Source: Eremomyces bilateralis CBS 781.70
Lineage: Eukaryota; Ascomycota; Dothideomycetes; Eremomycetales; Eremomycetaceae
Direction: 5' to 3'
NCBI RefSeq assembly: GCF_010015585.1
Contig: NW_022985078.1
Coordinates: 500,322 to 564,321, forward strand
Length of the DNA: 64,000 nt
In this document: positions 54,501 through 64,000 of the stretch, piece by piece
How positions within the stretch are numbered: position 1 is the stretch's first letter
Layout: each line of letters starts with the position of its first letter
Notes under the pieces: generated by a model
What the model saw: the letters and a program-made list of their open reading frames with translations, nothing else
Database searches by the model: none
What the model was told of the DNA's origin: nothing
Position numbers and translations under genes: made by a program

Positions 54501-57500
54501 TATTGTGCATATAATAGGTAGGTAGGTTGCTTGGAGACCAATTGGCCGCGACCGAAACCGTACAATGCACTATGAAATACCAAGTCTCCTCTGTTATGAA
54601 GGTGCATTCCTACAGTGACGTTTGGTTCAGATGAGACTCAGGAGGGGAGTGTTTAGTCAAGGCATTCCAACACAACAATCCACTCGAAGCATCCCTCAGC
54701 AACAAAGGAGGAGGAATAATGGTGCCCAACCGCGGAGAAATGAGACACTGAGAAGTGAGATGTTTCATATGTTCACCTTAACCGAACGGTATGAAGTTTC
54801 TTGTTAGGAAGTAGTACCTAATTACAGAGTACTATGTAGGTGGCAGGTCTAGTCCTTTTATGTCAGAACAATCGTGGGGACTTGCACAATCCAGATCAGA
54901 TCTCACATAACTCTACTCCTGCAGAATATTCCATTGTCCCCTCCCTCCCCTCACGCTAGAACGTCTGAGTTCGGATTCTCTAGCGCCTCCTCTCATCCTC
55001 TGCCGGAGCTGCGCCTTCTGTTAGCCCCTTAGCGACGAGCCCTACGACCCTGAAAGTGCCACGCATTGCAGACTGCAGCAAGTAGAGTCAGTTCACACCG
55101 CGGACTTCCACGATTCCATCATTTCCACGATTCCATGCCAATTTGTGGAGAGGATCAGGTCAGAGCTTGGGCACCAAAGCGCCTCGTTCACATCCCCATG
55201 TCGAAATCCCTTGTCCGATGCCCCGATCTTCTCCATCAGGCTGCTGTCCAGGGCCACAGCTTTCAGCAGCTCTACTATGTACAGTCTACACAAGTGCACA
55301 TGGCGCAGCCCACAGCACACAGGCCACAAATGCCCACTGCGGCTGACGACTGACGAGGCTGCCGTCGATTCATCTCCATGTCCAACCCAGAATTTCAATT
55401 CCCCACTGAGAATCGATGCCAACGCTGAGCAGAGGTAATCATCCTGTCCTGACCGCGGAAGTTTGGAACAAACACTGGGGAACCATGGGCGGGAAGTGAA
55501 TAGCTGTCCGCAAATCACAGCCGTCTACCCGCCCTCCATAGTCATACTCAGGGAACGATTCTGGTGCGGAACCGCAGATCTGAACAAATTGTATGGTAGA
55601 CCAAGTCTCCGATCAGCATAAAGACGTCCACACCTCCAGGACAAATTGACATATTCTCATAACAACCGAGTAACCGACAGGGCATCCCAGGTTCGAAGCA
55701 ACATGGTTTAGTTTCGAGCTTCGAAGTGGTCGAGGAAAAAACCCCAAGGTATTAGGTAACTAATAGGAGGAGTCCGATGACGAATGAGACTGCGGATTCG
55801 ACTTAGGAGGGAGCCGGCATATCGGACAGCATATTGATCTTAGTTACGGGCACCATCCGCACCGCCTAACCGTTTAAGGGGTTAGGGATGGCAAATACTA
55901 AATAGATACTTCCTGAGGGTGTACCAAAATCCAAAGCATTCCTCAACTCCCGGCTGGCACAAAACGGTGGACCGAACGACACACTATGTAACTATATCCC
56001 ACCACGCTCTGATCTGGCTTGGCCAAAGTCGAAGGCAGCACCGTCAGAGAAGTCGTCACGTTCATAGCTCATTCATTTGCGTTGACGGCATGCTCAGATG
56101 AAACTTGTCCTGTCTCGATTTGCTATTTGCTACGCGAATCACCTATCGACAATTGTCTATGTACATAAAAATATGTCCACTCATCGGACATTGCGGGGCC
56201 AACCGTCTAGTCTCACCGTATCGAGATTCCCCGGTAGAATGGGATCGATCGGAGACGGCTAGACGAGAATTAGGATTTAGGAACGCCTCTCGGCTCTTAG
56301 CAGTACCAATAAAGTGAATAATCAAGTCCACCCAGCCGGAGGATGCGGAAGGGTCATGACTCCATGAGAATTGAGAAGTGCGGATTCCTGTTCCGTCGCC
56401 TTGAGCTAAGTGCGGGTTTTTAGTTCTCGGTTCCAAAGAACACAAAGGTGTGGTTTCAATCGTCAACATATCACGGCATGTCCGGATCTGAGGAATTTAA
56501 GGTCACCGAACCCCCGATGTGGTCTGATACTCCCACTGGGTTCCATTGGGACGGCCCCCTAATAGCGGAGACGTGAATAACGTCACGATAGGTTGACTTT
56601 CCGATTGCTGTGATGCGATTCGATTCAATGGGCAAGATTACTAAAATGCGGAAATAATCTGCTGTGTAGCGAAGACGAAGATCAGATATCGATAGCTGGA
56701 CGGGAACTTAGTCCAATATAATTTGTGAGTCCGCTCATGGTCCGAAAATAGAGCGAAACATGCATATCGAGTCGCACCATTTCAGGGGAAGGGCTTCAAC
56801 GCCTCGACGTTCGGGGATCAGGCTATCGTGTCACAGGCAGTGAAGGAGGGTCCGATCGAGCCACACGGCTTGATAATGCGAATTTTCGTTCGGGAACTGG
56901 TTCTCGGCAATGTCTAATAAGGAACTATTCGGGGAATTCTCGCCCCCCTTTGAAGGATATACCATCGGTCGACGCGCGACATGAGTATGTGCTCCCGACA
57001 TCCTGGCATATCTTGGGCGTCCAAAGGTCATGTTGTAAAAGGGCTCCTTGCCCCCGTGGGTTGTAAAGTAATGGAGGATGAATGGATGGATATACACTGG
57101 ATGGGTTGCCTGGTCAAGCAATCTAAGTTCTGAATCGTAGCATGATACTGGCTCAGCACACAGGACGAGGTATTTCTTGCGTACATTATTAAAAGGCTAT
57201 CAAGACTATCTTCCATTCTCACCGCTAGCGTCCTCAATTGTGAACAAAGGAAAAAAAGAAAGGGAACAACAAGGCCAGGTATCACGCTTCGGTTATGAGG
57301 CAGGCCAACAAACCCCACAGGACCATGGAGGTGGATTGAATGGTATGTCTTTTGAAGGTGGTTGCTCGTCAATCCTTGGTATCGCGACCACGCCACTGAT
57401 ATTTTGAAAACGACCGACGCTGAAACACGAGAACAGAGAAGCGAGCCGACGAGAACGGGGGTAGATGCGGAACGGGGTAGAGGGGTAGGGAGGACCGCAA

Positions 57501-57759
57501 GGGAGTGAAGAGATCAAAAGAGGACACGAAATGAATAAGACCAGTGTTTTTTCCGAAACCGAGCGTCTTTCGTCCTTCCAGCAGATGCCAAGGACATGTT
57601 GGGCGCCGTTTTCCTTTCTTACAGAGGAATCGACGACCAAGTCATCGATGCAACTTGAGAAGGATGCGCTCCCCTTGAGCCACTTGTCGCCAGACTCCAG
57701 ACAAAGCCGTCTTCCACCATTTCTCCATGTCCCACTCCGCATCATACTCCAAATCAAGT
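54501..57759. other. Large gene-free interval
   Basis: About 3.3 kb without a supported gene. ORFs of 60-140 codons occur on both strands with no domain, no consistent codon pattern and extensive mutual overlap. Small repeats such as CCACGATTCCAT (twice near 55110-55135) are present. No transposon ends recognised. May hold non-coding RNA or long untranslated regions. Confidence 0.55.
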
Positions 57760-59535
57760 CTAACGCAGAGAGAAGCCCTTCCTCTTGCCCTTCTCCTCTA
57801 GCGGTCTGCCGGACTCGATTCGAGACTTCTTCTCCTCCAGTTCCTGTCTCTGTCGCTCCAGCTGCTCCTTCATCTCCTTGTGTCGAGCATACAATTCCTC
57901 CTCGGATTGCTTCAACTTGCTCTCCTTCTCCGACACCTTCTGCTGGAAGACCATCTTCATTTCCAATTCCATCTTCTGGAGCTTCTGCTCGTGCAGGCTG
58001 CGCTCCTCCTCTTGCTTGACCGCGGGGTTGATCTCCTTGAACACGGACGGGTCTTGCGCCACACCCATGGCGGTGAGCTTGTCGGACCGGTAATTCTCGT
58101 ACATGAAGTTGTTGGTGTGCTCCTTCAACTCCTCCATATGAGTGCGGATGAGCATCTGTCGCAGCTTGACGAAGTCACAGTGTTCCTCGTTGTCGACTTC
58201 GATGACACCCCATGGGTAGCGGCGACCGCGGACCTTTCGGCCATCAGGAGTACTGACTTCTTGGTTGGCACCTACGACAGCGAAGGGAACCTTGGCCATG
58301 ATTTCGTTGTTTTCGGCAATGGTCTCATCATCGTCAAGCTCGTAGCGGGGACCTTCGAAGATTTGGATGTGGTGGTACTCGATATCAGCAAGGATCTGCG
58401 GATTGCAACCATCAGCAACGTGTACTCGTATGAATCTGCTTCAAGGGATTACTCACCCGTGCCTTGAAGGCGCTGATCTCGTCGTCGGTCAGGGTATCAG
58501 CCTTAGCAACGACCGGGATCAAATTGACCTTGGTGTGCAGCCTACGCATCACCTCGACATCAAGGGGCTTCAAGCTGTGGCCAGTAGGCTCGATGAAGTA
58601 GACACAGGCATGGACGCGGTTGTCCACGATGTTCATCCGGTTCACCTTGTTCTCGGCGTCAAGATAGGCATCATAACGCTGCTCGATATTCTCAACGATC
58701 GGGCGCCACGAATCTTCATTGTTGACAAAGTCACCGAAGCCGGGAGTGTCGACAACCGTCAGCCGGAGGCGGACACCGTTCTCCTCGATGTCTGCGGAAA
58801 TGGATTGAATGGAGACGGTTTTGGGGATGATGTCTAGGGACGGTGGCTTGCGATCCCTCGGCGGGTAAAGCGACGTGTTGAACAGGGTATTCACGAGGGT
58901 GGATTTTCCGAGACCAGACTCGCCTGTAGTAAAAGTTCATCAATATACGAGCTGAGGGAACAATGATTCACGGATCACATACCGACAACCATAACGTTGA
59001 AATTGAACCCTTTCCGGACACTCTTCCGATGCCATTGATTCGGCAGGTTGGCAAAGCCAACGTAGCCAGTCAACTTCCGCCGGACAATATTCCTCAGATC
59101 GCTGGCGGCCAGGGCAGCGGCCTTGGGGTCCTTCGACGTGACGGTCTGAGGAGCGGAGCCCGAGCCATTGGGCATGGGGTTACTACGCTCAACATAGGGT
59201 TGAGCTATTTCGAAGTTAGAACCTAGTGATGTAGGGAAGAAACCAAGCTTTGGGGCGAGGTGGGAGGGAGAAATACCGTTTGCCGCTGGAGGAGAGGACT
59301 CAATGTTAGCTTGAGGATCTAGAGGTTCACCAATCAGATCGACATCAGAGCGAAGTTGGCGGATGACATGAGATGCTGAGCCAAAGGGGGATGGAAGTCG
59401 AAGGCTGGAAATATTGGCGGTGGAGCTCTGGCTCCGGCCTTGGGGTGGCTCCTGAGCAGACGCCTCATCATGGAGGTGAGGTAACGAGGACCTCCATTCC
59501 ATGATGGATTGTTCCTTAGATGCAGGACCTGCCAT
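57760..59535 (-). CDS. CDC3: Septin, Cdc3/AspB type
   Basis: GTP-binding septin that assembles into heteropolymers at septation sites and hyphal tips. Exons 59535-58983, 58923-58457 and 58395-57760; introns of 59 and 61 bp; 551 residues. P-loop GESGLGKS at 185-192 is formed across the first splice. DTPG at 243-246 and AKAD at 324-327 are the other GTPase motifs. The polybasic/GYVGFANLP block before the P-loop ([15 protein letters not shown]) is typical of Cdc3-group septins such as Aspergillus AspB. Long coiled coil from about 455 to 540 with Glu/Lys/Gln heptads, then a basic end. Variable N-terminal 130 residues. Next to EXO70 on the same strand. Confidence 0.95.
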
Positions 59536-60616
59536 TGTGGAGTGTTGTGATTGAATCGGTCGGTGATGGATTTGGATGAGGATGAAAGTAGAGGTCGACG
59601 TGGAGGTCGATGGAATTGTTTGGTAAAAGTGAGAAAGGTGGAAGTTCGCTTACCCATTGGGACGATGTGTTATCGGAGTAAAGTGATTGTCTTTGATTCA
59701 ACACCAAGTGCTGATGTGAATGGAGAGGGCGCCTGCAGGAGAGCATCATGAATTGTTAGCCTATGCATCCCACCAGCACGCGCAACGTCGCCCATACACT
59801 CGACAAATGACAGATCTCGCATTCCGAGGTATTTGAAGCATCCTCAGAGCTTGCAACAGCTACAATCCGAGATGCAAGCAATCCCATGATGGCGCGTTGA
59901 TACAGCAAGCAGCAATGGCGGAAAGTCTGGGGAAAGGGGTCAAATGGCAAACACACCTTTTTTGGTAGACAGGGCAGAAGTGTGCCAGAGAAGAGTAGGA
60001 TAGGGTCGGTAAAGGGGATCTCGATATTAAACACACTCTCCGCTACGGCACATATGGAAATATGCACTCAGGACAGAGCTGTTGCCGGGAGAGAGATGAG
60101 GTGCAGAGGTTGGAGTTGGACAGAACCGCAGAAGTCGCGATAGAAAGTCGCACGTTCTCTCTCTCCCTTGCTGTCTCCTTGTCCGTGCCTTCCTTTCTCT
60201 CCTGTCAGTGTCACTGGAGCACTCACGCTTGCCTCAAACGAAAGGGGTCTGCAGCTTGGCAGCACGCTATTCCTCATTTGGATTCTGGAGCAACACCTTA
60301 TTAAACTGATGCCTGTGCCCATGCTTGCTCACGTGCCCGAGCCCAGGGGATCAATCTGTTCACGATATCTCACCAATCTCCTGGCGTAGAAATATTGAAT
60401 ACACCCCACGGTGCTTTACTATGGATAAGGTATGGATGAACACATCTAGGCTTGGATGGACGGATGTATTGATACGAGACGACGGGTTGAGATGCCTCCT
60501 CCCATCGGACACCACCGTCAGAGACACCATGTCCAAAGTATTGAAGTTAATTGGTGTGCCATTCATCACCCTAAGCCCACATATCTGCTGGTACAGTACT
60601 CAACTCCCATTCCCCA
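59536..60616. other. Interval between EXO70 and septin genes
   Basis: 1.1 kb with the septin promoter and the EXO70 3' flank. CT-rich stretch at about 60155-60200. No coding sequence supported. Confidence 0.5.
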
Positions 60617-62500
60617 TCACCCAAGACTCTGCAAGATGCTAGTCAACGTCTGCTTATCATACTTGACATGCTTTCCCTTTCCCTTATCCACCTCATGGTA
60701 CCGGTCCCAGAATCGCCCATACATCGGCTCAATCAACCGCGTGATCTCCGTCTGCACCATGCTTCGGACCTCCCGTTCCATCTTGAGCTGCTTGTGTTTG
60801 GAAACCAGGTCATCGAATGACGTATTGAACTGTCGGAACTTTTCCTTCACCCCATCCCGGTCTCGGGACGACATCGACTTGATCATGGCCGCCGAATCCA
60901 CGGTAGCCGCCGTCGACGGAGGTCGCGGCGCTCGATTCGTATATTGCACGTCGAACAGCAGGATCGAGCATTCCTTCCATGCGTCGACGTATGCCTGAAC
61001 CGACTTCTTTCGCCACATCTCCACCTTCGGAGCCAGCCCGGAAAGAAGACTGGCCAGCTCGCTCGTCCGGATGCCGCGGTCGATCACCGCCACATTGTTG
61101 GCGATGAAAATCCCGGCCACCCCTCGAGACTTCATTTGCTTCGCCTTCCCCTCCAGCGAGCCGACGAGGGCGTCGAGCATATCGCTGGCATAGTGTGCGA
61201 ACAGCGACGGGCCATCCGCTCCCACATCGAATGCCTTATTGCTAGACGCCGCGCTGGACGAGGACGCGGACCACCCTCCGTCTCCAAGAGCTCGCATGAC
61301 GCTGGTCAATGGTTCCAAAAAGCCGGCCAATGATTGGAGGCGCCTCATGACTTCCGCGGTAAGCGGGATGGTCGATGCATCCGAAGGTAGGACAGCGAGG
61401 CTTTGCGCGCGGGACCGGGTATCCTCGAGCAGCATAGTCACTGCTGCCTTCGCGGTGTCTCGGATTGGTTTGAGCGCATCGGACAATTGGACTTTCATGG
61501 CGCTTCCGGTGGTGCGTTCCAGATCCACCGACACCTTTTGGATCACTTCGATGATTTCGAAGGCAAGGTAGCAATCCGTAATGATGTTCGATTTGATGTG
61601 GTTGTTCAGCTCTCGAAGGGTTTTATTGAACTCTGAGAAGCTGCTGTTGCACGTGGTGGTAAACACCCTGATCCACTCATCTCGCGGAAAGATGATGTAT
61701 ACGTTTTCGTATTCGGATACGTATAGTCCCGCCAGACAATTCGCGTATGTCCCGATACCTGACGTCCCTCGCCGATACAGCGTATCCGGTGATGTTTTTC
61801 TCGCTGTCGACACCGACGCCGAAGCAAGGTTGCGTAGTGAGATGGCAATATACTCGCCTCGGACGTCGGTATAGATCTTCACCGAAGGATACTCGCGCTT
61901 CCCCTGTGTCGAGGTCTGGGCAACAGAATCCATGATGTGTGTGTTGATAGTTTGTAATAATGTGACCTTCTCTTGTGGAATCTTCGGGAATGGAAGCTGC
62001 TTGGTGATAAAATGGAGCGGTTCAACTGGCCGAGCATCTTCTCGCAATGTATCCCTGAATATGTCTTCCATCTGCATGGTGCCTCCTTTCAGCCACGTCT
62101 CAATCTCGCTCATTGCTTGCTGATTGCACTGGAAGTTCGAGTTCTTTAGCTCTGCTAACGAACGCGTCGCCCGCTCCAGCGATGCAATGTAGTCTGGCAA
62201 TCCCACTTGCCTGGGACCTGCTTTCACGATTCGCTCTTCTCGTCGGGCCCCCTCAACTGGCTCGAATATCCGATCGATCGCATCGATGACATGGTCGATG
62301 TTGCCATTCATCGTCTGGAGCCCCGACGTGTTACCGTAGACCGGTCGAATCGCGTCTTCCATATTCTTGCCATTGGTCTCCAACCTGTTCAGGGAGCCTT
62401 GGATCTTCTTCCTGAGTCCATCCAGCTTATCGATGTTGGCAGTGAGCACCTCGACTTCGGCGCTATCTTCCGCCAGGGCAGTTCGGTGGACGTCGGGCAT
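60617..62500 (-). CDS. EXO70: Exocyst complex subunit Exo70
   Basis: Subunit of the exocyst, which tethers secretory vesicles at the plasma membrane; Exo70 binds PI(4,5)P2 and Rho GTPases. Single exon, 627 residues, normal family length. N-terminal coiled coil (about 13-60), then rod-like helical bundle. Diagnostic C-terminal block includes FNTSFDDLVSKHKQLKM and the basic LIEPMYGRFWDRY, followed by KGKGKHVKYDKQTLTSILQSL, the lysine-rich lipid-binding end. The ATG at 62500 is the first in frame. Same strand as the septin gene, with 1.1 kb between them. Confidence 0.95.
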   Translation of the reverse strand: MPDVHRTALAEDSAEVEVLTANIDKLDGLRKKIQGSLNRLETNGKNMEDAIRPVYGNTSGLQTMNGNIDHVIDAIDRIFEPVEGARREERIVKAGPRQVGLPDYIASLERATRSLAELKNSNFQCNQQAMSEIETWLKGGTMQMEDIFRDTLREDARPVEPLHFITKQLPFPKIPQEKVTLLQTINTHIMDSVAQTSTQGKREYPSVKIYTDVRGEYIAISLRNLASASVSTARKTSPDTLYRRGTSGIGTYANCLAGLYVSEYENVYIIFPRDEWIRVFTTTCNSSFSEFNKTLRELNNHIKSNIITDCYLAFEIIEVIQKVSVDLERTTGSAMKVQLSDALKPIRDTAKAAVTMLLEDTRSRAQSLAVLPSDASTIPLTAEVMRRLQSLAGFLEPLTSVMRALGDGGWSASSSSAASSNKAFDVGADGPSLFAHYASDMLDALVGSLEGKAKQMKSRGVAGIFIANNVAVIDRGIRTSELASLLSGLAPKVEMWRKKSVQAYVDAWKECSILLFDVQYTNRAPRPPSTAATVDSAAMIKSMSSRDRDGVKEKFRQFNTSFDDLVSKHKQLKMEREVRSMVQTEITRLIEPMYGRFWDRYHEVDKGKGKHVKYDKQTLTSILQSLG

Positions 62501-63444
62501 GTTGTTGGTGGTAGCGGGTCGAGTGTTCTAGAGGAGCGGTCCCTCGAAGGCGTCGATAGCTTGAGGTGCTATGTATTGTGGTGGTAAAGGATAAAACCGG
62601 TTCGGGGTTCTAGTATGAGAGGGGTAGAAGACATCAGTCGTAAAGATGATCCGCTGAGATCCCGCTGGTGCGCGCTGCGGCCATTCTACATCATGACTGC
62701 GCGATCAGGAGGATGACCAAAGACATCCACGCGGTAGAGAGGACAAGAGCTAGTACCGCGCATGTAGACTCCCGTAGCTGAAGTCAGGCACTTGACTGGA
62801 GGGGTGCGGATAACAACGATAAGGTCCGAGTAACCAAGGAATAATACAGAGTTCCCTAAATTCTAACACCAGTATAGGTACAGGACGTCTATCCGTAGCT
62901 TGGTCGATCACTTCAAGACTCAAGTTGCCTGTTGTCACTTGTCAGTTCCGTTGTCGGTCGTCACGCTTAGCTTGAGCGACAGCTGCAAGGAACAAGGAAA
63001 AGAGGCCTGTGATTGGTTCATCCCCAATACCTTACGTCAATCCGACAATATTACATTCGTGCCATGGTTCCAAGGCACAAAAAGGGACGTCAAAGTCATG
63101 ATTGTGCCCTGAGTAGTTACTTCGTACAATCATCAGACAATACCTCGAACTCATCGAAACATGGCAAGGAGATAGCTATGGTTTCCATTCGGAGGTAACC
63201 TTTCGCCAAAAAGGTACTGGTTCTACCAAGCATTCCGAGATATGACATCCAAGTCAGTTATGAATGCTATTCCACGCAACAGATGGAGGCCGTCGGCATG
63301 TCCCAGGATCAGTAAATGCTATGCTTATCATTTCCCAAGGTCGGTCAAGCAATGAACAATGCAATTGCTTCGCATTCGGTTCCTAGGGTCAACGAAACAT
63401 GCTTACGAATACCTAGATCATATATATCGAGGAGGTCGCACTCG
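62501..63444. other. Promoter of EXO70 and leader of the right-edge gene
   Basis: No supported coding sequence. Frames at 62900-63198 (plus) are short and overlap; the first exon of the right-edge gene may lie here but could not be placed. Confidence 0.4.
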
Positions 63445-64000
63445 TGGCGAGCTTCGAAAGGACGCCTTCATCAGCAAAAGTCATTCATCTGTCTAGCTGG
63501 GTCCATTAGTTGCGTTGTCGTGGGATTAAGTCTCTATTTGAACGGAAACCTTGTTCCATTGTATGAAGGGCGAGCATTTTGCGATGGGCCAAGGTCGGGA
63601 CCGTCGTGGCCTTCGGAAGGGCCCGTTGTGATACACCGGGGCCGGAGGTTTAAGTCTGGTGATACTATTTCTGAAGACCCCGAACCGCTATCTCAGACAG
63701 AGGTGGTGGAGGACAATGATACTCGAAAGGAGTCGATGCCAATCGACGACACGCCCCCAGAGGATGGGCCATCAAACGTCCAATCCAACACGGGGACTGC
63801 CAACTGGTCTTCTGTTCAGGAGAAGATAACCGAGTTCTTGATCCCTGATTGGGTTCGTGTACTCCCCGAATATATCACGAAGTTACAGAAGGAAGTGTCA
63901 CGGGCACCCGGATCTCTTGCCGACATGATTTGGCAGGAAGCGAATGACCCCGAGATGCATCCGGAGATCATCTGGGACTGCCAAGTTCGTATATCGGACA
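63445..64000 (+). CDS. Unrecognised protein, partial at right edge
   Basis: Frame with no stop for 185 codons up to the window edge. It shows a hydrophobic helix near its start (SFICLAGSISCVVVGLSLYL), then EGRAFCDGPRSGPSWP, a low-complexity acidic stretch, and an amphipathic region with FLIPDWVRVLPEYITKLQKE and APGSLADMIWQEAND that looks like a conserved folded domain. The start is not determined: no in-frame ATG precedes the hydrophobic helix closely, so an upstream exon is likely. Possibly a type II or signal-anchored membrane protein. I do not recognise the family. Confidence 0.6.

Overview
The window is nuclear DNA of a filamentous ascomycete, most likely a eurotiomycete close to Aspergillus/Penicillium (inference). 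Evidence: introns of mostly 45-180 bp with GTRNGT donors and YAG acceptors, Zn2Cys6 regulators, a Kre6-type glucan synthesis protein, an AspB/Cdc3-type septin, and single-copy orthologues such as RSE1, MSS51, NRDE2, RDH54, PSD1 and EXO70. No tRNA, rRNA or CRISPR array was recognised. All splice sites were placed by eye; for every multi-exon gene complete in the window the spliced coding length is a multiple of three.

Layout, left to right. 0-5.6 kb: KRE6-like gene running off the left edge, a long gene-free gap, and thiamine pyrophosphokinase whose 3' end has been tandemly duplicated. 5.6-13.3 kb: a looser region with a 10-bp minisatellite, a short Zn2Cys6 protein, a flavin-reductase-like split-barrel protein and a convergent Zn2Cys6 regulator. 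13.3-22.1 kb: housekeeping block with splicing factor RSE1 and the mitochondrial COX1 activator MSS51 in divergent orientation, an unlisted 30-residue four-cysteine microprotein, and a membrane-anchored histidine-acid-phosphatase-like protein. 22.9-27.1 kb: a decayed Fot1/pogo DNA transposon with recognisable terminal inverted repeats and a TA target duplication, split by a LINE-derived insert that carries two 150-bp direct repeats around a 1-kb segment I could not classify.

27.8-34.3 kb: an accessory-looking divergent pair, a DUF7025/AAA ATPase with a 29-nt microexon and a STAND-like protein with a DUF7708-like N-terminus and no visible Walker A. 35-54.5 kb: mostly conserved genes: UBA-domain membrane protein, four-TM protein, NRDE2, RDH54, PSD1, ubiquitin-like-domain membrane protein, Pom33/Tts1-like protein and a Pho80/Mug80-like cyclin. 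54.5-57.7 kb is apparently empty. 57.7-62.5 kb holds septin and exocyst EXO70, both polarity and cytokinesis genes on the same strand. The right edge cuts an unrecognised plus-strand gene.

Functional themes: cell wall and polarity (KRE6, septin, EXO70, cyclin), mitochondria and membranes (MSS51, PSD1, Pom33-like), RNA processing (RSE1, NRDE2) and recombination (RDH54). The most accessory and least explained part is 22.9-34.3 kb, where nested transposons adjoin the AAA/STAND-like pair.
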